Source: Glandiceps talaboti (lineage: Eukaryota; Hemichordata; Enteropneusta; Spengelidae). Taken from it: a stretch of 64,000 bases of DNA. The translations under genes were made by a program, and so were the position numbers. Positions within the stretch are counted from its first letter, which is position 1. The number at the start of each line of letters is the position of its first letter. The notes beneath the pieces are model-generated. The model was not told where the DNA came from and did no database searches. It saw only the letters and a list, made by a program, of their open reading frames with translations. The stretch lies in assembly GCF_964340395.1 (NCBI RefSeq), contig NC_135552.1:14682194-14746193 (forward strand). Direction: 5' to 3'. Below are positions 47,052-61,400 of this stretch, piece after piece.

Positions 47052-50000
47052 CTGAAATAACAAGACATCAAGTTTCAGTATAATTATGATCACATTGCAA
47101 TTATTTTAATTAATACAGATCCTGTTAGAAAGTGTAGCCGAGGTATACATGGCGCCCTCACTTTGTCTTTCTTTTATACCTTTGTTTTTACTATTCTTAA
47201 TTATATATGATTTTCTTTTGACTTTGCTGCATAGCCACCTGCTGACTAACAGAGTAAGGCCTAAAAAAATAATTGTTTAGTTCCAGTTACGTGACCCCAC
47301 TTAGCTTTTCACTGCAGATCCTAAACTTTTTTTTACGTATTTGAGAAACAAATAATAAAATTGCAAAAATTGTGAAGTCTCATGAGAAATAGTGGATGCG
47401 GAAACTGACATCAACTTAAAATAACACAATAAAACCGTTCTTACAATCTGGAAAACAATGGCTGAACAAGACACTCATGCAGAAAAAAAAATACTAAAAA
47501 AGAAAAAAATCTACCTTGTGTATTGTAAATTTGAGTGTAATAGGAACCACACAATCCTTTTTATTAGCCCTAAGCATACCAACACAGTTGTGATGATACA
47601 TGGGTATATAAACATACCTGATAATCTCAGAAGTTCTTTGCCCTTCTCTTGCTCTCTCAAAGCATCCTTAACTCTGGAAACATCAAAATAGGCACTGCCA
47701 AGATTGTAATGGGCTGTAATGAGAAAATAAGGAAAACAAAAGATTTAGTTTTCATTCTCATAATACCTTGAAAAATAACAGTAATGCAACGACAATAACC
47801 ATTCCCTGTGCTTACTTTGGGTTAATACAGACATTATTTACTGCCAGCTAGGTCTTCTACCTAGATATAACCACAGATGGTGGAGACTCTCTCCAACTTT
47901 ATGATGTAACAAAAAAACAACAACAACAACAAAACAAAAGTATACTTTTTTTATTCAAAGAATTTGATGCCGTGACTATATATGTTTACAAAGAATGGAT
48001 ACAATTCAGAAGTCATTTCAAGACATAAACCTAGTCTGTAAGATATGATGTGTTGTGCCACTCCTATCAGCCAGTGTGTACCAACATCTGTACTGAGTTA
48101 GGCTGGAGATATGACATGTTGTGCCATGCCCTATCAGCCAGTACCCATGTCTGTACTGAATGGAGCCTTAATCTTAGCCTCTTTGCTACAAGATCTGGTT
48201 GCATCCAGAGAATACTTATTAGGGCTAAATGACAACATGATGTATCTTACAGTCTAACATAGATCCTAGTACCTGCAAAATAAGCAATGTGAATGACTAT
48301 AGAGTGAAGTTGCAGTAAAACATTGAAACATATCTAATGATTATAGTAATCATCTATCTACAGCATACACACACAAAGTTACAGTAAGTTAGATTTAATT
48401 TATAAATTACGGTTAGTTCTTAACTAGAGATATAGTCATCATGCAATGACAGTCAAACCTATGATATGAAATAGTCATCATTGTGGGTATAAACCTTTTA
48501 ATCACTAGTCTCGGTTACCCAGACTCTCGTCGCTGGGGGCTCTACCTACGAGACATCCCCAGATGAGTGTCTGGGAAAACCACGTTCCAACTACCCTGAG
48601 ATGGAAGTCACACAGAACATTTCTTCCAAACATAAAAAAATGGGCTTACGGGGCCTGTTTGTTGTAATTAATATACATCAGTTGCAAAGGTACCCAAATC
48701 ATTCGTCTCGTTCAGTCTGCAATGTTGGACGTGAAGTAATCCCCATGATGCACTGCTCCAGCAGCTACTTCCATTGTGGGTGAGTTGGAACATGGTTTTC
48801 CCAGACTTGGGGAGGTCTCCATAGGCAGAGCTCCCAGTGGGGAGAGTCTGGGTAACTGAGACTAGTTAATCACTTGCCTGACATGATTAAAGGAACACAA
48901 TGAATCTTTTAAAAAATGGCCGAGAGTTTAATTCTCAAATTAAGAACCTTAGACCCCACATCAAGTGCTGTTTGCATGCTATACAACAGTGACACATTTA
49001 TGACTTTACACAGTGCTAACGATATCAGAGATGCCGTACTTACCTGTGAACTGTACAAATCACCTAAAGTGAAATTAACGTATCATTATCAGCAATTCTA
49101 GTCACACAGACATACCTATTTGTTTGTACACTCAGTTTGTCTTAGCCTAGTAGATTGCCATATAAGCTCAGGTGGGGAAATTCTTTATCATTTGATATAA
49201 TTATTAAACCCTTGGAGTCTCACGTAAATTAATTTAATGTATACTGTTCAACATACATACATTTTCTGTACACTGTACATAGCACTATACATGTAATATC
49301 ACCCAAAACCCAAATAAAATCAATTTTTTTTACGAACACTAAGAAAAATGGATTAACTTCTAAAATTTGTTATTATAAAAGAGTATATTTATTATTTCAT
49401 CTTCAAATGAAAATTCATCTGTGTTTTTGTAAACCATTTTAGCATCGATTTAAAACTTTTGTTCCAAACTCAAAATTGAAAATTATATTTGAAATTTTCC
49501 ACTTCACATTTCAGTCTTTGTCAACAGATTGACCCACTATTCAGAATACCTCTGATCTATGCCTATGACATACACAGGCATCTATAACCCCTTATTATAG
49601 GCTCATATGTCCATAAGGTCACATGTTCTGAATAGGTGGGTCAATATGTTGACAAAGACCGAAGTGTGCAGTCAAAAAATTCAGATACCATTTTCAAGTT
49701 TTGTTTGGAACAAAAAGTCAACTTGTTGCAACCATGTTGCTATTCATTTTCCACTTCTTCATGTGTGCATTCATTTTGTTGTCATTAAGTGTAGATACTG
49801 AAAGACTTGCTCAGACTGGTAAAAAAATATGACAAACCTGGCAAATATGGACAAGTAGATTTAACCTTGTTAAATACCTGAGTTTATACAGCAATCCAAA
49901 CATAGAAAGTGATGAATTTAGAAATTGAGGGTGAAATTAACGAGATGTGGTCTGCAACTTGTTAGTATTTTTTGTCATGTTTATTTCCAATGACTGGTTA

Positions 50001-52394
50001 CTTATATTTTACCTTCACTGTGACCTGTTTAATGACGAGTAGTCACAGGCAATTTCCCACCCTATAAAATGCTGTATTCTCATACGATATGAACATTAAT
50101 GTCATGTTATTCTTACAGATGCAACTACAGTTTATACTGTAGGAGTTTTGTCAGTGGCTGCTGGTTTTTAGACAAGTGACAGTGAAGTCATTATATATTT
50201 ACACACACAGGTTTACAAGTACCATATTACTCCCCCCGATGACCGTCTCCTTACCTTCTGAAAGTTTCCTGTGGTGTTCTCTTTCAGGTTTCAAAGTCAG
50301 GAGAACCTCAGCAATGTGTAAGGCAGTCTCAAAGATAGGTACTGCAGCCTGGGGTTGCTTTGCCATCATACGTAAGTAGTAGCCGACGTCATTGAGCAGT
50401 GATGTGGGATCTTCCATCTCCACTTTAGCTTCCTCGACAAATGATTTGGTAAGATGGGTGTGCAGGATTGAAGTGTGAACTATGACCTCCTGTTGAGTAG
50501 ATGCCAATGGTGATGTCATCCCTACCATGTCTGATATGGTAGGAAAGTTAGCTCTCAATACTTGTATGGCATCATTAACAGCTGTGATTCTTCTTATCAT
50601 CTTTCTTTCCAGCTTCTGTCTTATGATATCCTGTATGATCCGTGGGACTGTAAATGAGGTGGTACCATAAGACTTCATGGCAAGATGATGTTCACAGAGA
50701 ATGGTTACTAAGTGTGACAGTTTCATCTCAACAGGTCGTTCATCTTGGTGGCTACTGTCAATGTGAGGATCAGCTGCTAGCATGGCTTTCTTGAGATGAC
50801 TAGACTTCAACTGCTGGCTTGTACTGATGAGAAGAGATTTTGAGATAGTTGGCGACAGGTAAGACATTAGTTGCAACAATTCCATTGCTGCAGGTCCATC
50901 TGTTCTACTCTCTAGTTGATTTGAGATAAGTTTCCATGCACTTGTGAAATGATGTGATGCGATTTGGATACATACACTGGTCTCAACATCTTCTTTCTCA
51001 AGATCAACGACATCACTGTCAGTTTGAAGGTCACTCACTGTGCACATCAGTTTGTCATCAAGATTACCCAAATACTGGTTGTAATTCTTCAATTGTCTGA
51101 GCTGCACTGTGATTGGTTGAGACCAGAAATGTTGATACAGAGTCTTGTTTTCTTCCTTGGCTAGGTTTTTCCTCGTAAAGGAACCAGCCATCATAATGGA
51201 TAGTGGTTGGCCATGTAGATCAGCTGAGAACTGTTTAAAAGCCACGTAGTTTTGTCCATCCTCTTCTTCCATCCTTCTCAAAGTCAAGTACACTTCTTTG
51301 GGTGATATACCTTGAGTGCACAGCAACATCTTCATGGCTGCAGCGTTGCTGAGTGGACCGATGGGTAATTCTTCCGCCTTCACAGACACCATCTTTTTGA
51401 AATCCATCAGTCGTGTAGTGATGATGATGTGACCTTTACTGGGCAATACTGGAAAGTAGTGTTTGACGAGTTCAAAGTTGGTGACATCATCCAAGATAAG
51501 CAGCCAGCCTGGATGTGATTCTAACCACTGTAGTATTTGACACTTGGTTTGGTCAGCTGTTAGACACATGTTGTCATTATCAATGGTCACTTCAAGATCC
51601 AACTCTTGCAACTGCAAGTACACAAAATAAATATTGTTTTTTTACCCAATGTTTTTGCATGAGTCTTGTACTTCTGATAACTATTATCGGTACACGATTA
51701 AAGTCTTTTTTGTCTGTGTTATCAGTATCTCAGAATAGAATACTGGATATTAGCTACTCAGTTTTACCAATACCACTAAATAAATAGAAGTTGACTTACT
51801 ATATTGTACTAGATCCATGGTCTAATGCAGTCATTGTGATGGGCATACTGGATAGCTAACCCAGTTTTACCAATCCAACTAGATAAATAGAAGTTGACTT
51901 ACTATTGTACTAAATCCATGGTCCAATGCAGTCATTGTGATGGGCATACTGGATAGCTACCTCAGTTTTACCCATACAAATGTACCACTAATTAAATAGA
52001 AGTTGACTTACCATTGTACTAAATCCATGGTCCAATGCAGTCATTGTGATGGGCATACTGGATACCTACCTCAGTTTTACCCATACAAATGTACCACTAA
52101 TTAAATAGAAGTTGACTTACCATTGTACTAAATCCATGGTCCAATGCAGTCATTGTGGCAGCATTTATCCAGTACAGTCCTGATGGATAGTCTCTGTGAT
52201 ATCTGTAGGCATACTGGATAGCTACCTCAGTTTTACCAATGCCTGCAACACCAGTAAGGACCTAAAAGAAAGTGGAAAAATATTTCTATCAGATACCAAA
52301 CTAATACATCAAAGTTTCTGACTTGAAGATATCTGGCCATCAAGACACTGTGATGCATGGAGCACACATGCATGCACAGTACACACATACGTAT

Positions 52395-52483
<89 letters not shown>

Positions 52484-55400
52484 CACACATGCACGCACAC
52501 ACACACAGAGACACAGACATACACTCACACAATTCTGAAGTGTGCTGATTACAGTTATGAAATCAAATATGTCTGGGCCTAAAATAACAGAAGATCTATC
52601 TTATATTCCGATAGATAATGTGTTTTCTTAGTCTTGTGTAAGTAGGTGATGTAACTATATAACAATTTCACGAGGGTATACTTACATGTATCAGCGTTTC
52701 CTTGGATACGTCTTCTAAAATATCTTGTTTACATGCTTTGTATGCATGGTACATTTTGTCAAGAGTACTATCATAACCAACAAATACATCAACTGGTTGT
52801 GGCGGCCATCCTAAAGTAGACAATCAAATGTTAGTTTACTTATTAATAAAATGTATGTTTCTCATCCATGGTACATATTATATTAACACAGTGTCCCTCT
52901 TATGGCATAGTATATCACTTGAACTACATTCATCACCCACTGTTGATAAATTCAAGAAGGACATCAAGACATATCTGCTTGCAAGAGCTTTATAACTTTT
53001 TATAATGATCTACTTATTGTTCCTGTTCAGCACCATAGAACATTTGGTGCTATACAAATTCTTTTGATTGATTGATTGATTGATTGATTTATTGATTGAT
53101 TAAAATGATAGGTCGGTTGGTTGGTTGGAAAAAATATACCAAGGTTGATTATATTTTAAAATCATAATCATACTTTCAACAATCTGAATGCCTTACTGCA
53201 AGTGACAATTAAAGTCAGAAGGAACCATTTGTTTTATCTAAGGTTCCAAGTTGCACTCAGTCTGATAATATTGCCCATATACATGCTAATGGTGCCACCA
53301 TCTTAATTACCATCACTGATTTTCAATTTTTCCTGTGATGATTGAGCTTTGTGACTGTTAATAACATACTACTTAGTCTAGCAATAGATGTATCACTCAC
53401 CTGTGATTGTGAAAGAGTCTGTTGGTGTATCACTCATTAACTGTGATATATCAACTTGAGAAGACACATCATTAGCTGATTCAGAGTCTTCACTACTTGG
53501 TCCTGTACTGTGACCTGTAAATACCAAGTATTATCATTAAACCAGTATCACTTACAATGTAATCTAACAGAGAGTGCAAGCAATAAACCTGTACAGTAAT
53601 TTTCCATACATTGCTGCGGCACACTTTACCCAAATACGATTAAGTGGAGTGCTCATGGTCATTAAGTGATTTGGCTTTGTTTTTTTCTATCTTTACATTT
53701 TTGTGCTTAAAATAAATTATTGTTCCATTGTCAATTCACATGGTTACATGATTCAAATGATATTCCCTTGCCATGAGGTATGTAAATCTTCATAGCTCGG
53801 ATATATTTTTTGAGGACTTTGGTAGTACGACTTATGAACCTTCATAAAGTTGGGCCCTTTTACAACACAACTGTGGTCCATAAAACTTGATCATATCCGA
53901 GCTGTAAAGTTTATCACCAGGTAATAGCAGTTCACTTGCTATACAAACTATCGTAGACCTGATCAACATCATATTTTAACATTTGCTGTGAGTGGTTAAA
54001 CTTACCAATGTCTTTGAGCACAGCTGTAACATCACCTTCAATAAGCCCCACTTGTATGGAATCTGTGTTACCAATCACTGGTTTGGCAATTTCTTTAATG
54101 ATTTGCAGTAACTCTCCACTGTTAAATCTTGCCAACAACTTCTGTATTTCTGCAGCATTGTTTATCTTCAAGTCCAAGATGATGCATCCCCAGCGTACGT
54201 CGTCTACCTGACACTGTAGTTTTTGAGTGAAACTAACTACACTATCTTTGATGTGATGGTACAATGCTTTCAGTTGTGAATCATCTCCAGTGTTTGTAGT
54301 ACTGATCTTTAGTCTAACTGTAATTAAAACAAAGGAATAACAAATATAAACTTCAAATATTTCCTTTCATTCTATGCCATTTTCTATTCTTTTCAGGTAT
54401 TTTTATTCTATAAGTAACTTTATTCTATAAGTAACTGGCCTTTAAGATATTGAAACTTCTGTACCGGAGTCAGGTTGAACAAAAAATATGGCATATAGAT
54501 CTGTTTGTTCTACATCACGACAATGTGCGTTATATGTAACAACAACACGCATCTACGTTACTGGTTCTGCTGTGTTCAAAATTTAGACAAAACATTCAAA
54601 CTTGCCATTTGACACACACGTACATCCAGATAAGTTAGAAAACGAGTTGTTAATGGAAATAAAATAATACTAATAATACAAGACACACATAACAAAGGTA
54701 ACTACATGTCAAATAAATCCAGTATAAACCAAAAACCACTTTGGGCAGAGGGCACTACTGATCTGGTCGATGGCAAGATGGGTGAGTATGAATTGTGGTG
54801 CCAGTTGAGGCGAGTTGGGGCCTGTTGGAGGCCGATCGAGTGATGCCAGTTGGAGGCAAATGGGGGCAGAAGTACGAACTACGGTCCCCAAGACCGAGGG
54901 GTGGAAATGCCATGACCAGACTGAAGTACCCCCATGAGATGAGATGAGAGGTAGAATTTGGAATTTGTGTGAATTTGTAGTGTTTTAACGAAGTTGTTTA
55001 CAGTTTTAGAATGGCCGCTGGTTCTGCTGTGTCTAAAATTTAGACAAAACATTCAAAATTGCCATTAATTTCCCCGATTTGTCTTTGATATCATGTACTG
55101 GTACTGGTATAATTGTGATATTCTCCAATATTTTTCTTCATTCAGCTGGAAAATACTCGTGACAAATACACATGTACCTAAAATTGAGAATTGAAAAGTT
55201 TGCAACTTTGTTACCTGTTCCTGTTCTTCTAGGAAGAGAATCGTGCAACGTCAACAAATGTACATTCTCCAAATCTGTGAATACAACATCTATATATTTC
55301 ATATTCATATTCATTTATTGAAATAGAGAACATTGTCAAGTAAAAAAAGCAAAAGCAAATAAAGTGTGGGATAATCAAGCAGGCAAACAATCAGAAAAAT

Positions 55401-58400
55401 TATAAACTTTTTGAAAATCTGTTGAACAATAGGACAAGATATACAACTAATTATAGTACTCATCTGATTCTGTGATTATTAAAATATTAAACTACGGACC
55501 TATTCATCAAAATGATAATGAGGGGGCTATAAAGAAAACTTGAGAAAAAAATTGACTTAAATATTTCTTTTTATACCTGTATGTGATCTTTTAGGAAGTG
55601 TATTGTGTAACTTCAAGGTATCTTGTATGTTTTCTAGATCTGTAAAAAATAATAAGAAAGATAAAAATCTGTATTTCCCTCTTCCTCCTCCACTGCCACT
55701 GCCACTACCACTGCCACTACCACTGCCACTACCACTGCCACTGCCACCTCCACTGCAACCACCACAACCATCATCACCATCATCACCCGCCACCATCACT
55801 GCCCAGGTACCACCACCACCACCACCACCACCACCACCATCATCATCACTGTTGCTGCCACCAGCCCCACCCTCACCATCTGCTTCCACCAGCCCCACCC
55901 TCACTATCTGCTTCCACCACCACCACCACCACCACCACCACCATTGTCACAACCTAACTGGCCACCACCATACTACATCATACTGTAATCACACCACATC
56001 ACACTACCACCACCACCACCACCACCACCACTAAAATACCAATTATTCAATAAAAATAAAGGCCATTTACTTACCTATTATATCAGCAGTGTCTGATTTA
56101 TCACCTGTAAATGTACACATGTCAGAAAGTGTAACTGGTTCATCAACATTATGGTGTGTGTCAGAAGCTTCACAATCCACTTTTTCTTTTTCATCAACAG
56201 ACGTAGGTGTGTCTTCCATGCCTGAACAAGGAAACATTTCTCCAGTTCAATAGAAACAAGCTATGACATGACTTGGGGTGGGGGCCTTTTCAGCATGTGT
56301 GTGTGTGTGGGGGGGGGGGGGGATCAAAGTGTAGTCCTGAATAATCACATGTACACTAGCGATTACTACAATTGTGCTGAAAACAATTGATAAGTGTATG
56401 TATGACATATGTACTACTGGTGATTACTTGCACTGGTTTGTGCATGTGCATAATTATGCAGTGCATTAAAACTGGCATACCTGATGCATGTATTATGCGA
56501 ATTAGGGTACATTAATTTGTCTTGTACACAACATTTCATGAGCACACACAATGATTTTTACAGAAATTTGCTGTTTCAGATGTGTAACAGAACCCCATAC
56601 CTTGAAATGCCAGTGTGGGTGTAACTCTTGGTGTGCAGTGTTTTCTGCTGCACTTCACTCTATGCTTATAAAGGAATTATGGCCACAGAAAACACTGCAT
56701 GCATTCATACAATACCCCGAGTATGGAGGTATCACACATGGGGTTCTGTCATAGTGTATGCGTTATCATAGTTGAGCCATATATACCCAAAACAGGCACA
56801 AAGTAGTGCAAGGGTCAGAATTCAGCAGCTGGCACACCAGGAAATACCACAATGGCAACAATTGTATTGTACAACATGAATACAGCAAACTCACCTGTGT
56901 AATGACCCAGGTATGTAAAGCTCACTTCGCCATTTTCGACAAAGTGAGCGCTGAGCACTTTTTATGAGCACTTTGTCAATCTCCAAATTTGGGACCTTTA
57001 CATACCTCAATGACATTTACACTTTTGAACACTACACAAAGTTCATATTTGTGAAATTCAAAGCAGACCAACCAGGAACAACCAGACTTGTCAACAAGTC
57101 CACAGAATGATGTGGATGAAAGCTTCAATATTGCTTTCACAAAATTTCAACTCTATGTATAATACGTGTTCAATAGTTTTGTTGAAACATAAATTTCGAT
57201 TACGACATTCTTTAAGTTCTAGTCATAAAATATAATTTCTACTTACTTTGTAATTCCTGTATCACATCTATTAAATCCTGTTGAACAGCTACAATGTCAA
57301 GGATTGCATCTTCTACTTGACTTTGTTTCATCACTTCTTCTGTCAACAGTAATTTCCTCAATTCACAGGCAGCTCTCCCATTGACCAGCCTGGCATGAAG
57401 TTTCCTGGCATCCTTCACACTCTTGGGGTATGCATGTAAAATAATACAGCCCCTTGCAAGCTCAATTCTACTGCTGCATGCAATAGACAGAAGGTTTTCA
57501 TATAACTGTGTCTGATTACTTTGGTTGCGCTGTATTAGTTCCATTAATGCATCCATTAGATTACGGCAACCATGCAGAAAGATCCTCACTGCAAAATAAC
57601 CATACATCATCCGTTGTTCGAAATTACTATATTAAGTGTGGCTCACAGTGTAGTTTTGTTTTCAAGAAATCACATGACACTGCACACATCTAAACGTCAC
57701 TTCCATCTATTGTTTTTGTGAGACTAATATGACACTGGTAATTAGGCCTTTGGTTTTCTAAGATAGACACATTAACTAAATCTATTGGTCTTCAATGTGG
57801 TAGTCTTAGATTACACAAGATGGTGATAGCGGTTCCTCTGTTGTGCAATTCTAATCATCCAGTGATCAAGATACTAAGTAGTGTAAACATTGGAAGTCCC
57901 AAAACAGTACACTGAAACTTGAACTCAATACTGAGACTATAAATTAAACCAACATCCATACAAATTAGTTCATCACAGTTGTGTCAACATGCTGTGACAA
58001 TAGTTTTAGTTTGTGTCAATCTTAGAAAACCAAAGGCTCAATTACCACTGAGAGTAATAAGACATTACGGAGAACCAGTGAGTACAGTTAGTGGCCAAAT
58101 AAAAAAAAATTGTGTGCTTCTGATAACCCGACAAACCCTAATTTAAGCTGCCAACTCTAAAAAAGGTAATTTTGTACTTGGCTTCTGAAAATGAGATACA
58201 TGCTACCGTAGTTACAAGGAGTTTCAGTTTGGTGTTTCTTGGCAATCGCATGAAATTTATGCGATGTGGAATTATGAATTGACTCTCCAGAACTCAAAGT
58301 TTATGAAAATACATCTATTTCTTGGAGTGGCATTCCTCTTTGAAAGAAAGTGATCCATGGGCCTTACCTGATGTATAGCTCTAAGCATGTCAAAAGAAAG

Positions 58401-61400
58401 TGATCTACAGAGCTTACCAGCCTGTCCAATACATATATAGCTCTAAGCATATTAAAAGAAAGTGATCCATGGGCCTTACCTGCCTGTCCAATACAATAGC
58501 TCTATGCATATCAAAAGAAAGTGATCCATGGGCCTTACCTGCATGTCTAACCCTTGGATGAGGGTTTGCTTTCATTTCAAAGTATTCATCTCTTGTCATA
58601 GGTTCTTCATGGCCAACTGTAAGAAAAATGAACAAAGAAAATTACAGGATATCGTAAATTGTTGCAAATTTTGATATTATCTCAAATGGGAATTCAGTGT
58701 TACTTGGAAATTGTGGATATCTGAGAAAAACTAGGTAAAATATTCACTATATAGTAGCAATTAGAGTTGTAATTAATTTAGGAAAATAGCTGGTAAAATT
58801 GAAAAAGTAGCTAGTTGGTAATAACTATGAGGAAGCTGAGCAACCAAGTTGGGGCTGGTTCCTCGACCACTGCTGGAGATTTTTGAAATTCAAGGACTAA
58901 CAGACATAAGAGTGTTTTCTGGTACTGCAAGACAAGAAACTGTGGAATAGCCAGTTGATTATTATGGCTATCGGTTATTATCTATCACTGGGCTGGTGGT
59001 ATATGTCACTGAGTTATACACACACTTAGAGTGTACATGTATACTGTCATTGGTAGACTTGCCAAAATTAGACTGACAAACTGGTTAAACTTGAATGACA
59101 AGATGTAAGACTATCTCATACAGATCATAAACTCACCTAAATTAAACTCTCCACCTGGTAAAACTTGAATGGTGCTAGCAATGCCATAAGCCAGTGTTTG
59201 TACTGGTGACTGGCCATAGAGTTCAGGGTCACTTCCTGGACTACCGTCACCATCTCTGCCCCGTAAGTCTCTACCTGCACTACTGTCACCATCTCTGCCC
59301 CGTAAGTCTCTACCTGGACTACCGTCACCATCTCTGCCCTGTAAGTCTCTTCCTGGACTACCATCATCATCATCTCTGCCCCGTAAGTCTCTACCTGGAC
59401 TACCGTCACCATCTCTGCCCTGTAAGTCTCTTCCTGGACTAGCATCACCATCTCTGCCCTGCAAGTCTCTACCTGGACTACCATCACCATCTCTGCCCTG
59501 CAAGTCTCTTCCTGGACTTCCATCATCATCATCTCTGCCCCGTAAGTCTCTTCCTGGACTACCATCACCATCTCTGCCCTGCAAGTCTCTTCCTGGACTT
59601 CCATCATCATCATCTCTGCCCTGTAAGTCTCTTCCTGGACTACCATCACCATCTCTGCCCTGCAAGTCACTCCCTGGACTCCCATCATCATCATCATCGT
59701 CATCATCTCTACCAAGTAAGTCTGCTTGCATGGACTCAATAGACAACATTATACAAGACCCTGTAAAATAAACCACATAACAAGAATTTTTAACCATTTA
59801 ATTAAAAATCATTATTATAAATTTTAATAATTTCATAGGTACTATCTTGAAACTCTTAGCATATGATAATATCATGTTACATTGTATTTCTATCATATTT
59901 CTTTGTAATCCAATTGAGGTACTCCAAATAAAAACTAAATGCTAAAAACCTCACACATCATTGTATTTGATCAGAACACAAAGACGTTGTTTCCCGCTTG
60001 TCATGCATTAGTCATTTTTTTTAATGTTTTGGTGCAATATCAATCTGATTCAAATCTGATGTAGTATACACTTTGCGATTTCTTTTTAGCTGTTACGTTT
60101 ACTGTCATTTGTTCTTTTGTGAACATACATACAACTGGCACAATACCATATGTTTTCCCAAGCCACACAAGAGTGCGGAGTGAATTCACCCAACCAATGA
60201 AAACGTGTAATGTGCTGAAACATATGGTTACAGTACTTCAGGGTGCTCTGGTCGAAAAGAGCACAAGCACAGAGCACAGACAATGATATTATCATTATTG
60301 TTTGGTCGTTCTCTTTCTTTCAATTTTGAACGTTGAGAGTTATATTGTAAGATGGATTCTGGTTGGCTAAGCTGACAGATATACCATATTTGGATATTAC
60401 ATTATAACTGCTCCAATAAACACTAACTTTATGAGGGACTGAGTTATTGGTTAGAATTCTGTTACTGATTAACAAAGACATGATGTTAATGACTAAGTGG
60501 GTGGCTATGGATGAATTTTAAATTGCAAACTCATGCATCTCAGGACTTCCAGAGTAACAATTTTGACTATACTGTGTGTGAGTGGAGGTGTAAATGGTAA
60601 TGATACTGTATAGGAAGTAGACTATCCGTACCTGTACTTGGAACTGGGTACTCATTTTGCACAACCTGTATTGAGTTGAAACATTCCTCATCCGCAGGTT
60701 CGTCCCTCCTCCCGATTTCCCTTCTCAAACTATCCACCCTGTCTGTCAATTCACTGTGATGTAATGTTAGTCTATTATGAATGTGTGCATTCTCTTCAAC
60801 ACGTTCCTGTTTCTGTGAATTGAGTTCCTGATTTATAGCCAAGAGCTGTTGCTGGAACTTTCTGGTGTCTTCAACTTGTTCTGCTTTTCTTTTCCTCTCT
60901 TCTTCTCTGTCAGCAGAGAGATGATCATTCAATTCACTAAATTTTTCTTCTACCCGTTGCTGGAACTTTCTGGTGTCTTCATCTTGTTCTGCTTTTCTTT
61001 TCCTCTCTTCTTCTCTGTCAGCAGAGAGATGATCATTCAATTCACTAAACTTTTCTTCTAACCAGTGCTGGAACTTTCTGGTGTCTTCAACTTGTTCTGC
61101 TTTTCTTTTCCTCTCTTCTTCTCTGTCAGCAGTTTCTTTGAGTAGAAGATTTAATATACTGGCTTTGAATTCTGATGTGTCTCGTGACACTTCATTCTCG
61201 TGTTTTTTCTGCATTTCTATCAGATGTTTTTGTTCTGCACGCACAGTCATCAAGAGTTGAATTACAGTGTTCACAGCAACCTTTATCTCTTCTTGATTCT
61301 TAAGAATGTCATTTCTTTCTTTCTGATTTTCTTGTACTATTCGATGCAGTTCCTTCTTCAAATCAAAAATTGCAATGTGATTTTGTTCGCTTTGTTCAAA

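Noticed and set aside
48916-49101. 61-codon plus-strand frame inside a gene B intron (MAESLILKLRTLD...)
   Set aside because: Looks more protein-like than most, but it has no matching splice sites or recognised domain; length fits chance.
55603-56034. 143-codon Pro-rich and His-rich frame
   Set aside because: (CCA)n and (CCACTG)n tract between gene B exons on the other strand.
59137-59739. 200-codon Met/Glu-rich frame (EMVMVVQEETYRA repeats) overlapping gene B exon 3
   Set aside because: Alternative frame of the same minisatellite. Only the GRDGDGSPGRDLQ frame fits the phases of exons 2 and 4.
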